Shown here: in pieces, positions 1 to 11,059 of the stretch
How the letters are laid out: each line of letters opens with the position of its first letter
How positions within the stretch are numbered: position 1 is the stretch's first letter
Assembly (NCBI GenBank): GCA_014155875.1
Contig: JACEFZ010016131.1
Location: 62,001 to 126,000 of the forward strand
Length of the DNA stretch: 64,000 nucleotides
Direction of reading: 5' to 3'
Source of the DNA: Cepaea nemoralis
Lineage: Eukaryota > Mollusca > Gastropoda > Stylommatophora > Helicidae
Made by a program: the position numbers and the translations under genes
The notes under the pieces: model-generated
Databases searched by the model: none
What the model was told of the DNA's origin: nothing
The model's input: the letters and a program-made list of their open reading frames with translations, nothing else

Positions 1-291
1 ATAAAAACATGTTGATACAAACAGATAACATTGTATAAATTATCCAGTAACTCCATAATTTAATATGCCCGGAACATTTTGTTCCTACCGGACAACGAAC
101 CATGGTTTCGGTATGAATCCAACTGTAACAGACTAGACACAGTCGACGCATCTACTTAACCTCATAGTGATATGTACATTTCGGAACTAAAGCGCCTTGC
201 TTAAGACCGCCTACCGAATGAAAAGTCCACCACATATCAACATACGGATGATCAGATGTGGAATTAGTGCCGGGGATTACTTGCCTCTGTT

Positions 292-1359
292 TCACCCAGT
301 CAGAATTGGTAGGATCTCACTTACTGAATTCCTTTTAAACAGACTAAACTGAGCCTTTTTTTCGAACTGCTCGATGTTCTCAATGTCTGACTGCTTCAAA
401 AACTTAGCAAAAGGAGAAGGTATAGTAGATATCACCTTGTCCATAGCTATTAGGTTTTTTAATCTATCAAAGTCTTTACCTATGTTAGCTACTTTAAGCC
501 ACCTGTTTAGTACACTCTGCACATTTGAAACATAATCTATAAAAGTTTCACTAGGTTTAGGTTTTAAATTTGAGAACTGAACCTGATAACCAGGGGCATC
601 AAGTAAAAAGTGCTGCATAATCCTATCATGGATGTATTGATAGCTAGATCTAAGCTCAATAGGGATAGATTCTATTACTTTAAGGGGCTCACCACTTAGA
701 TTCTTCATGTAAATAGGAGCCCACATATCTAAAGGAACTTGGTGATATTTAAATTGATACTCTACATTCTCTGTCCAAGCTGATATGGAATCATCTTTAC
801 AGTATGGTTTGATAATATTTTTGTATTTGTTGAACTTATTTTCTTCTTGTTGACTTCTTAATTTAGTGGCAGAGATCTCTGCGTGTGAGTCTACATCCAT
901 ATCTTTCATCTTCAATTGTGTCTCTGATTCCACTTGAATTTGTTTTTCCTTAATATCTATCTCTTTTTGCTTTAGTTCTCTTTCTTGTTCTAGTTGCCTT
1001 TGCTTTTGTTTTAATTCTTTCTCTTGATCTAATTGCTTTTGTTTCATCTCCTTATCATGTTCTAACTGTTGTTGTTTAATTGTCTTATCATGTTCTAACT
1101 GTTGTTGTTTAATTGTCTTATCATCTTCTAGCTGTTTTTGTTTTGTTATCTCAGCTAGTTGTGCCATATCTTTTTGATGCTGTCTTTCTTGTTCTCTTTC
1201 TCGTGCGCGTTCGTCTCTTTCTGCATTCTCTTTTCTTATACGTTCAGCTGTCTCAGCATCTTTTGCTTCTTTAAATTTCTGATCAGCATATTGTTGTAGC
1301 TCTTTACCTGTGTATTGTAGCTCTTTACCATCTTTTATAAAGTCACTTAAAGTCGCCAT
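292..1359 (-). CDS. gag: Gag-like coiled-coil protein of an LTR retrotransposon
   Basis: A 355-residue ORF. Residues ~35-170 are a highly charged coiled coil with near-repeated blocks (KTIKQQQLEHD and variants). Residues ~185-340 are a globular Gag-like part (SAWTENVEYQFKYHQV..., then FSNLKPKPSETFIDYVSNVQ), which looks like the capsid-type domain of metazoan retrotransposon Gag. No zinc knuckle lies inside the ORF, and the frame stops at 292. A Cys/His-rich stretch resembling a poor knuckle occurs in another frame at ~60-165, so the 3' part may be frameshifted. Pol would lie beyond the window edge. The tRNA-Leu-like primer site at 2540-2553, upstream on the same strand, supports an LTR element. 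Retroelement Gag identity is inference from architecture. Confidence 0.7.
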   Translation of the reverse strand: MATLSDFIKDGKELQYTGKELQQYADQKFKEAKDAETAERIRKENAERDERAREREQERQHQKDMAQLAEITKQKQLEDDKTIKQQQLEHDKTIKQQQLEHDKEMKQKQLDQEKELKQKQRQLEQERELKQKEIDIKEKQIQVESETQLKMKDMDVDSHAEISATKLRSQQEENKFNKYKNIIKPYCKDDSISAWTENVEYQFKYHQVPLDMWAPIYMKNLSGEPLKVIESIPIELRSSYQYIHDRIMQHFLLDAPGYQVQFSNLKPKPSETFIDYVSNVQSVLNRWLKVANIGKDFDRLKNLIAMDKVISTIPSPFAKFLKQSDIENIEQFEKKAQFSLFKRNSVSEILPILTG

Positions 1360-2539
1360 GTTATTTGGTACTTGGCTAGCGTTTACCTACACTGATTTGT
1401 TTATTCAAATATTTATCTCTGATGTTCTATATTTGTTCCTCGTTGAGGACTCTCAATTGTATTTTTAGTTTCTATGCTGAACAAAATTTCTATGTTGGAA
1501 AATCAGAGCACAAAAATTATGATAGTGTCTCACAAGCTGAAAAAGAGATGCACTATTAATCACAATGCATGCCAAAAATATAGGTATACTCAACTTAATG
1601 TTCCCGAGAATCAGGGAACGTAAGCTCCGTTGACACTGGTCACCTTGTTTGGTACCTTTTGGTGGAGACACGTTTCGTAAGTAGGACACTATATTTGGCA
1701 CACCGGCGTAAGTACTCAGCTGTTGTTCGCCCTGTGATATGCAGGGCAGCAGTAAACACGCCTACTGCACGATATGATTTACTCGACAACTAAGGACAAT
1801 GACTTAGACAATGACAGACTCACGAACAACTAGAATATGTATTAATTAAATTTAATGTCAATGTCCTGTCTTTGTTCTAACAGTAATTGCCTTTCGTTAC
1901 TAACCTAGTTAATTTCTGTAAGCGTTGTGCAGCCAAGTCATCTGCTTGGCAAAAAATAGTTCCTTCGTGACGGTAAACAAAGAGAAAGTAGAACCAAAAA
2001 TATGAATAACTGTTTTTAAATGAATAAAAATAACATAATAATGTTTAAATAAATAAATATATTCATTTAGTAATTCAAATAAATAAATAATAAACGATAT
2101 ACAGCACAGATTCAAGCGGGCAGCCGTTAAACGATCTTGTACACACTCGATTGCTTTATGCTAATGACGCAGACCAACTGTTTGTCAATCACTCCACGTC
2201 ACAGCGTTATTTACAGCACAGTGCTATTTTTAGTTTCCAAAAATCGATATTGTCGGCTGGCGGTGTATCGCTCCGCCCTGAATCATGTTTGGTGCTTATT
2301 CAAGAATAAATTGGTAAATACATAAATAAATATAAGAAAACAAGATTATTAATACTTACAGTTTTGCAGAATACATGATTTCACTAAATAAACACAATTA
2401 AACACTATATTTCGTCACGATAGGCATATTTCTAGCCCGCAAATTGCACTCGTTTGCACAAATTACCGTCACTACAAAAATTAAACCCTAGTCCAGAGCC
2501 CGTGGATGAGTGGATTAGCTTGAACTTACGTTCAAGCTT
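1360..2539 (-). other. untranslated leader of the LTR element
   Basis: About 1.2 kb between the primer-binding site and the gag start. Only short chance ORFs are present. It is AT-rich, and I see no conserved coding sequence. Confidence 0.4.
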
Positions 2540-2553
2540 CACTTCTGACACCA
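2540..2553 (-). promoter_or_regulatory. primer-binding site, tRNA-Leu type
   Basis: On the minus strand this reads TGGTGTCAGAAGTG, complementary to the 3' end of metazoan tRNA-Leu plus CCA. It lies upstream of gag in the expected orientation and would prime minus-strand DNA synthesis. Confidence 0.65.
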
Positions 2554-3340
2554 CAATTACCCTTGCCTGTCAACAACTCAACTGACAGGCATCATCGGGT
2601 ACTTCTGGCACACCATACAAGAAAACTTGCAAGTCGTGTGCGAGGAAATTAAATGGTACATTTATTGCCGTTGGCTCGCTACAAGCAGTGAACAGTCGCT
2701 ATTGAAACACACAACATACAGCCACAGTATTATCTATCACGAGCTGCTACCCCTATGCTAACTTTCTACACAAATAAACACAAATACCCCTATCGCTACT
2801 CTAACGAGGTGAACACCACAAGTCCCGTCCGGCCGTCTGCCAATCTTTCATTCCTTCGTCACACACCACGGGGATTGACCTTCACCTTGGTGCGTGTTGC
2901 CTCACATGGCACGCTGATGGCAGACGTGGTACGTTGAGTGTATACTCAACTTCTCTGTGGCTACCACGAGGCGTGATGTTATCGTGATTAGAGTGCTAAC
3001 TCTCTGAACACCGCCTGCGTGTCTCATGAGGGAATGGTCACCCAACTCTTATTACCTCATCTCCCATGCCCTTCCCTCGGGCACCGTATCCCCTCCTGGT
3101 CTCTTCATGATTGACTGCTCTTCCTGGCGAAGGGGATGCGGTCGAGTCTTTGACAGTGGGGTGTCTCCCAAGCCATATGAAATGGCTCACGGTATACTAT
3201 TAATCGAGAAAAGAATACAGTTGATCCACGACTCTGGTGATCGTGTGATATGACGAAAAATGACCGAAAATTAACCTGTTAGTTTGTGATACGTGGGTCT
3301 GGAGAATTAACCTGGGATGTATACTTGGTGGGAGAAGTAA
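2554..3340 (-). repeat. probable 5' LTR region, not delimited
   Basis: By position next to the primer site this should hold the 5' LTR. Only one LTR is in the window, so the ends cannot be fixed. A scrap at ~3218-3254 resembles the C-terminal tail of the LINE family described elsewhere (LIHDSGDRV), so the LTR probably ends before it. Confidence 0.3.
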
Positions 3341-3364
3341 CTTATAAGGTATATATAGTTAGTT

Positions 3365-3560
3365 GCACATCCTTTACGAACGTAGCAGTCAACCCCAGCA
3401 TTGTTTGCCTGTTCGTGATTCCTGGGCAAGTTTACGTTCAGTAGTTTGCCATTGCTTTCTAAACGACCGGCACCCAAGTGTTTCGACCGCGGTATGCGGG
3501 ATTACGAACTACGTACGTAACCCCTTCGATTAACTTGTGAGCTATACATGGGTCTGGACA
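3365..3560 (-). repeat. SINE-C copy (minus), half of an inverted pair
   Basis: Dispersed ~200-250 bp repeat with landmarks GTCAACCCCAGC, TTTACGTTCAGTAGTTTGCC and CATTGCTTTC. The same repeat occurs at 3620, 5760, 13868, 19525, 34620, 54575 and 59185. On the minus strand it starts with a degenerate tRNA-like head (GTTCGAAA box B), which suggests a tRNA-derived SINE. Confidence 0.6.
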
Positions 3561-3619
3561 TTGAACTCTTGCTTAATGCCGGCTTTCTGGCGAAGAGCTA
3601 TCGGTCGCAATTCACAATC

Positions 3620-3840
3620 TCACATACCGCTTTCGAAACACAGCTGTAGGTGATTTGGTCACAGACCGCCTTGCGTTGGCTTTTTGTATACAAAATTGTA
3701 TGAGCGCCGGTCGTTCAGAAAGCAATGGCAAACTACTGAATATAAACATGCATATAAATCATAAACGGCCAACAAACAAAAAAAAACCGCTGGGGTTGAC
3801 TGCGACGGCATGTAAAGGATATGCAACTAACTAACTTAAT
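3620..3840 (+). repeat. SINE-C copy (plus), half of an inverted pair
   Basis: Same family as 3365-3560 in opposite orientation. It runs from TTTCGAAACACAGCTG through AAAGCAATGGCAAACTACTG to GTAAAGGATATGCAACTAAC and a CTAA-type tail. The two copies face each other head to head. Confidence 0.6.
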
Positions 3841-4004
3841 ATATGGGTGAGAGGAAATTTACCCATTCCTTGTACATGTGTCGGGAGAATTGACCTGTGT
3901 TATACAAGGTTATTTTAACTTGGATAACTTTCGGACACTGGTGGCGTTGCATGATATGATTGGTTAGTAGGGGATGATTATATCTCAATGACGAGAAGAG
4001 AGGA

Positions 4005-4130
4005 ATTAGAGGACATAGTGACGACTAGAAGACACCGTGACGAATTGAAGACACCGTGACGAATAGAAGACACCGTGACGTCTGGAAGACATTGTGACGA
4101 CTGTAAGACACCGTGACTGCTGGAAATGTC
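4005..4130. repeat. ~20-bp minisatellite, about 6 copies
   Basis: Degenerate tandem copies of AGACACCGTGACGAATAGA. No coding content seen. Confidence 0.75.
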
Positions 4131-4140
4131 GGCAAAAGAA

Positions 4141-4280
4141 AAGGCTGAGATACAAGAGGGAAATAATTATGGATGGCCTAAGTCGGGACAGGGAGGAGTG
4201 ACATCAGCAGGGTTGATCCCGACCACCAGGGACCGAGTTCTGTGGAGAGGCGTAGGCACCTACGCCAGCTGGCAGGGCAC
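4141..4280 (+). mobile_element. LINE 3' end fragment
   Basis: Conceptual peptide contains RDRVLWRGVGTYASWQGT followed by stop, which matches the C-terminus of the LINE family seen at 13300, 20100, 41060 and 41875. It is severely 5'-truncated and followed by a GT microsatellite (4294-4362). Confidence 0.5.
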
Positions 4281-4293
4281 ATGATTTTATAAT

Positions 4294-4362
<69 letters not shown>
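4294..4362. repeat. (GT)n microsatellite
   Basis: Almost pure GT dinucleotide repeat with one TTTAC interruption. Confidence 0.95.
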
Positions 4363-4363
<1 letters not shown>

Positions 4364-4372
4364 AAAACGTAA

Positions 4373-4545
4373 CTTCATCATCATCATGTGCCATGCCTGT
4401 GAACTTTGGATCAACTCAGTGTTTAAGTCTCGATTATGCCCCGTGTCCAAGCCATCCAGAAATTTACTTCCCTACCATCCCCTTGCTCTTTTACCCTCAA
4501 TCTTGCCAGCTGTCATCAAGTTCTCTAGTTTATTTCTTTTCATAA
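4373..4545 (-). mobile_element. LINE 3' end fragment with (ATG)n tail
   Basis: On the minus strand the conceptual peptide holds MRRNKLENLMTAGKIEG and FLDGLDTGHNRD, the conserved end of the LINE endonuclease/RT protein family in this window, followed by GATGATGATG. It is 5'-truncated. Confidence 0.6.
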
Positions 4546-5034
4546 TGGACCCCAATAGTTTGATTGGCTGCGTCTAATTTCTCTAATCAGTTTACGGGTT
4601 TCATTTGTTTCCTGCAGGACTTGCTCGTTGGTTTTTCTGTCCTTGGTATTCTGTGAATTTCCTAAGACAATACAACTTGGATTTGTTTGTAAAAATTATT
4701 CGAAGCATCATCATTACATGTGCCTTGCCGATAAAATGACTCGAAGCAGTTTTCTGCAATAGGCCTGTCGTGTGATAGCGCCACCACATTTTGTAGGCCA
4801 GGATGCACGGAGGAATAAGTGGCAAATCTTCTCCTCACTTTTGAAGGTGACCAGCCCAGACGTGGTACCCGCGTCCGACCGTGTTCTTGACATCAGCGCA
4901 GATCGCAGGCAACTACGCAAACGCGCCCGCTAACCAGTTACATAAATAAACACACAGCGTATTGTTTGGCACTTACAGAAGGAGAAGAGAGAAGTAGAGA
5001 CTAGAGGACGTACTACACAAAATAATATTTGAAA

Positions 5035-5110
5035 GCTATAGTTACCGACCGGGAGTCGAACCTGTCACCTCCAAATGGCGACAGCGCCTCGCTACAGGAA
5101 CAAGTGTACT
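5035..5110 (-). repeat. tRNA-like SINE head
   Basis: On the minus strand there is a box A-like TAGCGAGGCGCTG and a box B-like GGTTCGACTCC, ~45 bp apart. It lacks a proper acceptor stem, so I read it as a SINE head rather than a tRNA gene. Confidence 0.4.
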
Positions 5111-5176
5111 TCGACGCATGACCAACTAGACACTCAAATAAACGTGTCCTCATTAGTCATATCTATCATAACCTAG

Positions 5177-5525
5177 GGGGGGGGGGGGGGCTGCGTGGTC
5201 TCGAGGTATGGTGTTCGTATCGAGTGCTGGAGGTCCCGGGTTCAAGCCCCGGCGAGGACCGGGATTTATTTCACGTGGACTTCTAGTAATAAAATTAACT
5301 TCCTTGGCAGTTGGAAATCGAAAAAAAGTAGCCTAACTGCGCAGCCCGGGCAACATTTCGAATAAAAAATATACCCAAAGTATTTCAGGATCCTCGCCGG
5401 TGCTACGGAGTTCGTGCACTGAGCTGAGTTTCTCCAGACTCAGGTTTGAGTTAGGAGAACGGAGCACTTATGGGTTACACCCGTGTGCCGTGATGTTGAT
5501 CAATCGACTAAACTAACCCAACTAA
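5177..5525 (+). repeat. SINE-B, tRNA-derived, near full length
   Basis: Starts after a G-run with GCTGCGTGGTCTCGAGG, followed by box B GGGTTCAAGCCCC. A ~250-bp body includes GCGCAGCCCGGGCAACATTT and CTCCAGACTCAGGTTTGAG, and the tail is of AACTAAACTAA type. A second, inverted copy lies at 41300-41718, which defines the family. Confidence 0.7.
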
Positions 5526-5759
5526 ACTAATCTATCATAACCAGTATCAAGTTAAATCACTATTGTAACATGGTATGCCCCATAAAGTCATGTCTGCCGC
5601 CGGAAACGACTGGGTTTACCCACTCCTGATAAGGTCTAACATCCTCTATAAATTGCGTTATTCAGTTCCTCTTAAAACAAAAAACAGCAACCCTGTTTTT
5701 TGATTATTTATCTAACCACTGTCATTCGTCGCCGTTGGAGTCTTATAGGAGTTATGTTG

Positions 5760-6010
5760 ATGTTCAAGTTAGTTGCATATCCTTTACATGACGTCGCTGT
5801 CAACCCCAGCATTTGATTACTGTGATTTCTTGGCAAGTTTACGTTCAGTAGTTTGCCATTGCTTTCTGAACGACCGGCACTCATACCGGTATGAAACATC
5901 AACGAAAGACGGTCTGAGTCCAAATCGCCGGCAGCTGTGTTTCGAACGCAGTATGCGGGAATGCGAATTGCTTTCGTCACCGTTCGTCACAGTGTCGATC
6001 GATGTAGGCA
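5760..6010 (-). repeat. SINE-C copy
   Basis: Shares GTCAACCCCAGCATTTG, AAGTTTACGTTCAGTAGTTT and GAACGACCGGCACTCATACC with the other family members, and ends in the tRNA-like head near GTTTCGAACGCAGTATG. Confidence 0.65.
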
Positions 6011-6650
6011 CCGCTTATTGCGACGCACAAACTTGATTCCTATTGATATCCTGAAGTTTTCAATTTCGATGGATTTATTTATATTTGATAGATAATCGTG
6101 TCGTTCTTTTATGCCGGTGCATATGTTCGTGTTAAATTGATATCGTGTCGTTTGTTATGATGGCGCATATATACTTGTGTTATATTGATATACTGCAGTT
6201 TGCAATTTGGATGCGTATTCTTGTATTAGATTGATAACCAGTGGTGTGACATTCACATGCATAGATGGATATTCAGGGGTAAGAGGATTCTCTTTTGATG
6301 TTGTTGTTGTAGTAACATCTTTTTGTGCGTGAGTTAATGACAAACATTTGTTTCCAAGGATTGAATTTCTTTAAAAAAAATTTTAAAAATAAAAAAAAAA
6401 CAAAAAAACAAAAAAACAGCAACACATTGAAGGTCTTTGTAGGTGCCTCGGGGCGCATATGGCACACAGTGTTAGATGCACAATTTTATTGGCAAATTGG
6501 CACACATTGTGTGATGTTGAATTCCAGACAAGGTGATTCTCACTCGGACGATTACTCAGGCCAGAGTTGGGCTGAAAGCGTTTTGTCAAATTTGTTCCAT
6601 AACGTCAATTCCCTGTTGTTAAAATTAAGACTCTTTATGTAATCATCATC
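6011..6650. other. AT-rich sequence without a recognised feature
   Basis: Contains an A-rich tract at ~6371-6415. Short ORFs here look like chance. Confidence 0.5.
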
Positions 6651-6654
6651 GCGT

Positions 6655-7570
6655 GCCATGCCAGTTGGTTTAGGGGTTCTTGTCTCTCCACAGATCTGGG
6701 TATTTGGTGTTCTGGATCAACTCTGCTGATGATATTCCTCCATGCCACCATCTCAATCCATCCAGCATCATATCTATTGATGTGCCTCTGCTTCTTGTCC
6801 CGATAATCTATTCAGTCATCATGATGTTTTCAAATGCTTCTCTTCTCATCACATGACCAAAGAAAGCTCTTTGTCTCTATCTTATAGGTATATATAATGG
6901 TGTAGTTTCATTAGCCTCTTTTAGTAAATCATTGTTAGTTACTCTGACAGTCCAAGGTATTCGCAACATTCGTCTCTGGAACCACATCTCTGTTGCTTCT
7001 AAGATCTTCAAAATTTGTTCATTTACGTCCCTGGATTCACTGCCGTACAGCAAAACTGGTTTTGTATAGAACTTCAGCACTGTCCTTTTCACATTTAATG
7101 ATAGTAACGTATTTCGTAAGACACTTTTCATTTTCTTTTTTCTTGGCCTATTCTGCTCTTAATCTCTGTTGTCCAGTTATGTTTCTAAATAAAAACAAAA
7201 TACACCGATACAGTTATAACACCTTGGCGCCTTGCCGTCTCGACAGGCGATAGTTTGTTACATTGAGCTTCAAAAAGCATATTAATTACACGTCATGGCG
7301 GTAGCGAATGTGACTGATCAGACAAATTTGCGCTGTAAATGTTCTTCCTTGCTTAACTCCATTCTTGATTTCAAACTCTTTTGACTTTGTACCATCAAAC
7401 TTGATTATACCTTTCACGCCTGTGTTGAACGATTCCACAAAGGACAGGAGCGTTGTTGGGCAGCCGATCTTCTTTAGCGACTTTGCCAGACCCTCATGAG
7501 AGACCAAACGTGAGATCGATGAAGAAACTAAATAGTGGTTGATTCTGTCAACTTGGGAGCGACAGGACAC
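6655..7570 (-). pseudogene. decayed LINE reverse transcriptase fragment
   Basis: Two minus-strand pieces belong together. At 7286-7570 there is an RT palm segment (SHEGLAKSLKKIGCPTTLLS..., FEIKNGVKQGRTF), the region just before the catalytic YADD box. At 6877-7131 there is a post-RT segment (FYTKPVLLYGSES, TEMWFQRRMLRIPW, VTNNDLL) typical of the C-terminal part of RTE/Jockey-group endonuclease-RT proteins. Between them the frame is broken and the catalytic box is not visible. The element reads into a GCACGCGATGATG tail at ~6650. Exact clade uncertain. Confidence 0.7.
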
Positions 7571-7608
7571 CCTGCATCGTGCTCAACAAATCACTTAGTT
7601 TACATGTA

Positions 7609-8357
7609 CGAGAGCGAGTCAATAAGTAAGTCACACAGTTCTGTGGGATGGCAGGTAAATGTAGTTGGTGTTTTCTACAGATGTCATTAGGTGACAGCAG
7701 CATCGAACTTTATATTCCCGTTCGTCAGGTGGCGCTAGGCGTCTCATGCGCATGCGCAGCGCATAAACAAAATGGCGACTGTACTTACGGAGTGTACAAC
7801 CAAAGAGCAACGTGGTGTTGCGTGTTTTTGTGGGTAAAAGGACTACCTGCAAAGGACATTCATAAGGAAATGCTTCCAGTTTATGCTGACAAATGTTTGA
7901 CCCGTAAAGCGGTGCATAGCTGGGTATAAAACGTCTAGGACTGCTGACTAGAGGCGTGTTGCTTCTTCATGACAATGCCAGACCACATACGGCTCAATTA
8001 ACTCAGGAGAAAATTAACCAACTAAAGTGGGAAGATCTGGAACATCCACCTTACTTAGCCCCTGGCCATTTCCAGCTTTTTGGTCCACTGAAAACCCACC
8101 TTGGCGGGAGACATTTCGCGAATGACGCCGAAATTGAATGTGAAGTGAAAACGTGGTTTATAAAACAGAGCACGCAGTTCTATGCAGCCGGTTTGAGAGG
8201 ACTGATAAAACGATGGGATAAGTGCATCAATATTAGTGGAAATTATGTTGAGAAATAAAGGGACAATGTATATATAAAAGTAAACTGGTGTCAAGTTGTT
8301 ATCATATTTAGTTATTTTGCTACACCCATTTGTGAGTTACTTATTGACTTCCCCGCG
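7609..8357 (+). mobile_element. internally deleted mariner element with terminal inverted repeats
   Basis: Flanked by TA on both sides (7607-7608 and 8358-8359). The ends are imperfect ~27-bp inverted repeats sharing AGTCAATAAGTAA and TCACA. At 749 bp it is much shorter than a full mariner (~1.3 kb); the middle of the transposase gene is deleted. Confidence 0.85.
7772..8258 (+). pseudogene. mariner transposase pseudogene
   Basis: The 5' piece starts at ATG 7772 (MATVLTECTTKEQRGVACF) and after a frameshift continues as KGLPAKDIHKEMLPVYADK..RKAVHSWV, the N-terminal helix-turn-helix DNA-binding part. After a large deletion the catalytic C-terminus follows (HDNARPHTA, FGPLKTHLGGRHFA, RWDKCINISGNYVEK, stop at 8258). 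The first catalytic Asp region is lost. In the last catalytic motif the usual Asp of LAPxD reads His (YLAPGHF), with residues missing just before it. The copy cannot encode an active enzyme. Confidence 0.88.
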
Positions 8358-8454
8358 TATGAATTCATGTTTGCCACTCTAGTCAGTGGTGTCAAGTTAA
8401 GCTAGTTTGACATGTCAAGCCTGTGAGTATGAAAGACATTCTCCTATGCTCCCA

Positions 8455-8800
8455 TGCTGCTCTATGAATGACGCTAGAATATGTATGAATATAGCTATGA
8501 CTATTTTATTAATATTGCTATGAGGCTATGATTATTGCTATAAAGCTATGACTATTTATGATTATTGCTATGGAACGATGACTATTTATGTCTACTCATA
8601 TTAAATTATGACTATTTATTCTACTGATATTAAATTATGACTATTTATGAATATTGCAACGAAGGTTTGACTATTTACATGAATATTGCTATGAAGATAT
8701 GACTATTTATGAACGTTCCTGTGAGGTTGTGCATATGCATATTTATGAATATTGCTGTGACTATTGATTAATATTGCTATTTATTAATATTGCTATCCTT
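8455..8800. repeat. degenerate AT-rich tandem repeat
   Basis: Repeats of TATGACTATTTATGAATATTGC with period about 30 bp, many substitutions. Confidence 0.7.
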
Positions 8801-9460
8801 ACCGAGGATTCGAACCCAGGTCTCTTTATACCTTAAACAGTGCCATAATATATTTTGTTTTGCTTTGTCACTGTTACTCGTTCGTTCGCTGAGATCACAT
8901 TGAACATGTAATACAGACACACATAAAACACAGATTGATTGATTTAGGAACCGACATCACAGCATTCGGGACATTCCCATAAACGCTCCGTCCCCATCCT
9001 CAGCAGCCAGGGAAGAGAATCAAACACAGAGGATCAAGTATAACAACTCGTAACTAGCAGTGTACAATTTGACAATCACAACAGAAACATTCTCAACAAC
9101 TTCCAACTCCTGTGAATGTGGAATTGTCCTCCCCCGCTAGTCACGAGCCCTTCCCCCGAAATTCATTACCTTGTAGCATTATTTAGGTCTCTGTTGACAC
9201 TAGTTGCGTATGTTTACACATGTTTTTACTCAGTGTCCACGTTCGGTAAATTTTCTGCTTGCGTCGTTGTTCGTTTAACACATTTACTTCTTCACTATGA
9301 ACCCTTCATCGGAGTGCTCGACGGTGTTAAATTTACAGATTCCTCCCTACTAGAATTCATATTCACCGGTTCTGTTACGCAGGTAAAAGCCGCTGCTGAT
9401 ATATCGTAGTTCTGTGAGGAGTCCTATTTTCACGTACAGCAGGTATGTCCAGTGGTATGA
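8801..9460. other. no gene recognised; tRNA-like scrap at 8800-8835
   Basis: Minus strand reads CCTGGGTTCGAATCC, a box B-like motif without a convincing tRNA fold. The rest shows no coding signature I trust, including the 97-codon ORF at 9116-9409. Confidence 0.4.
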
Positions 9461-9740
9461 CTATTATAGTTCCTTTCCTCGCCGCCTTTTCTTAACGGAT
9501 ATTATAATCAGAAGTTGTATGTTATTTTATTGCGCTCACTCGCTTTGAACCCACGCGTAGTATATACACACTAATTCTAGTAGTGCTGGACTGAATTTTG
9601 ACTATTATAGTTCCTTTCCTCGCCGCCTTTTCATAACGGATATTATAATCAGAAGTTGTATGTTATTTTATTGCGCTCACTCGCTTTGAACCCACGCGTA
9701 GTATATACACACACTAATTCTAGTAGTGCTGGACTGAATT
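9461..9740. repeat. 138-bp tandem duplication
   Basis: The block beginning GACTATTATAGTTCC and ending in CTGGACTGAATTTT is present twice in tandem with few differences. It includes the 3' tail of the SINE-A copy that follows. Confidence 0.85.
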
Positions 9741-9952
9741 TTGCGTATGGAGTAGCTTTCTCTATTAACAGTGTCTCTCGCCATTAGGCGAATCCACTCC
9801 GACTTCAGAGGTACTTGTAATTAACATGGCCAAGTCAAGGACAGCATTTTAGTCTAAAACTCCAGGTATAAGGGTTGAACCCCTTACCTCGGCATCAGCA
9901 CACCGGATGTTTAAGAACACGCGTTCTTATCCATTCGATCATGCTATCCTAC
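9675..9952 (-). repeat. SINE-A copy, tRNA-derived
   Basis: On the minus strand the head is ATCGAATGGATAAGAACGC with box B GGGTTCAACCC, then a body with AAGTACCTCTGAAGTCGG and a tail ending in AAAGCGAGTGAGCG. The family is also at 12057, 13036, 59390 and 60935. Confidence 0.75.
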
Positions 9953-10023
9953 TAATCAGAAGTTAAATGGTTTGGTATACGCTTTATGAGTCAACCCCAA
10001 TGCCGTAGTGCTATAATAAAGTG

Positions 10024-10116
<93 letters not shown>

Positions 10117-10117
10117 T

Positions 10118-10159
<42 letters not shown>

Positions 10160-10187
10160 AACTACTACTACTAATACAACAACAACA

Positions 10188-10264
<77 letters not shown>

Positions 10265-10269
10265 CACTA

Positions 10270-10357
<88 letters not shown>
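10024..10357. repeat. (CTA)n microsatellite with a CTG run at its end
   Basis: About 310 bp of nearly pure CTA, then CTG. All long ORFs across it are low-complexity artefacts. Confidence 0.97.
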
Positions 10358-10524
10358 CGTACCAGTTCCGCCACATGCCATCACATGGATTACTGGAAAT
10401 CACTTGTAGAAATATTGGAATAGACTAGAAGTGATTTGGTTTTAAATAAATATTAAACAAATAATAATAATAAAAAATGAAAATAAAAATATGTACTAGT
10501 TCTAAAATGTTGTCATTATACTCC

Positions 10525-11039
10525 ACACTCATCTCTTATCAATACACACCTCACTCAACTCTTACTATTATACATCTCCCTAAACAATACACACCTCACT
10601 CAACTCTTACTATTATACATCTCCCTACACAATACTCACCTCACTCAACTCTTACTATTATACATCTCCCTACACAATACTCACCTCACTCAACTCTTAC
10701 TATTATACATCTCCCTACACAATACACACCTCACTCAACTCTTATTATTATACATCTCCCTACACAATACACACCTCACTCAACTCTTACTATTATACAT
10801 CTCCCTACACAATACTCACCTCACTCAACTCTTATTGTTATACATCTCCCTACACAATACACACCTCACTCAACTCTTCCTATTATACATCTCCCTACAC
10901 AATACACACCTCACTCAACTCTTACTATTATACATCTCCCTACACAATACTCACCTCACTCAACTCTTATTGTTATACATCTCCCTACACAATACACACC
11001 TCACTGAACTCTTCCTATTACACATCTCCCTACACAATT
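10525..11039. repeat. 45-bp minisatellite, about 11 copies
   Basis: Unit contains CACCTCACTCAACTCTTACT and TATACATCTCCCTACACAA. Because 45 is a multiple of three it stays open in one frame (15-residue repeat), but composition and the lack of any gene context argue against coding. Confidence 0.92.
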
Positions 11040-11059
11040 GAAATCAAACGTCTCCCCCA

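Noticed and set aside
8795..8840. tRNA gene on the minus strand
   Set aside because: Box B-like word only; no paired acceptor or anticodon arms. The tRNA-like heads at 5040, 5180 and 18050 were likewise treated as SINE parts.
9116..9409. 97-codon ORF with hydrophobic stretch
   Set aside because: No family resemblance, no splice or promoter context; likely chance.
9956..10428. Poly-Val, poly-Ser and poly-Leu ORFs
   Set aside because: Artefacts of the CTA microsatellite; open in all frames on both strands.
10477..11041. 176-codon ORF with a 15-residue repeat
   Set aside because: The 45-bp minisatellite is a multiple of three, so any stop-free unit gives a long ORF; no flanking coding evidence.
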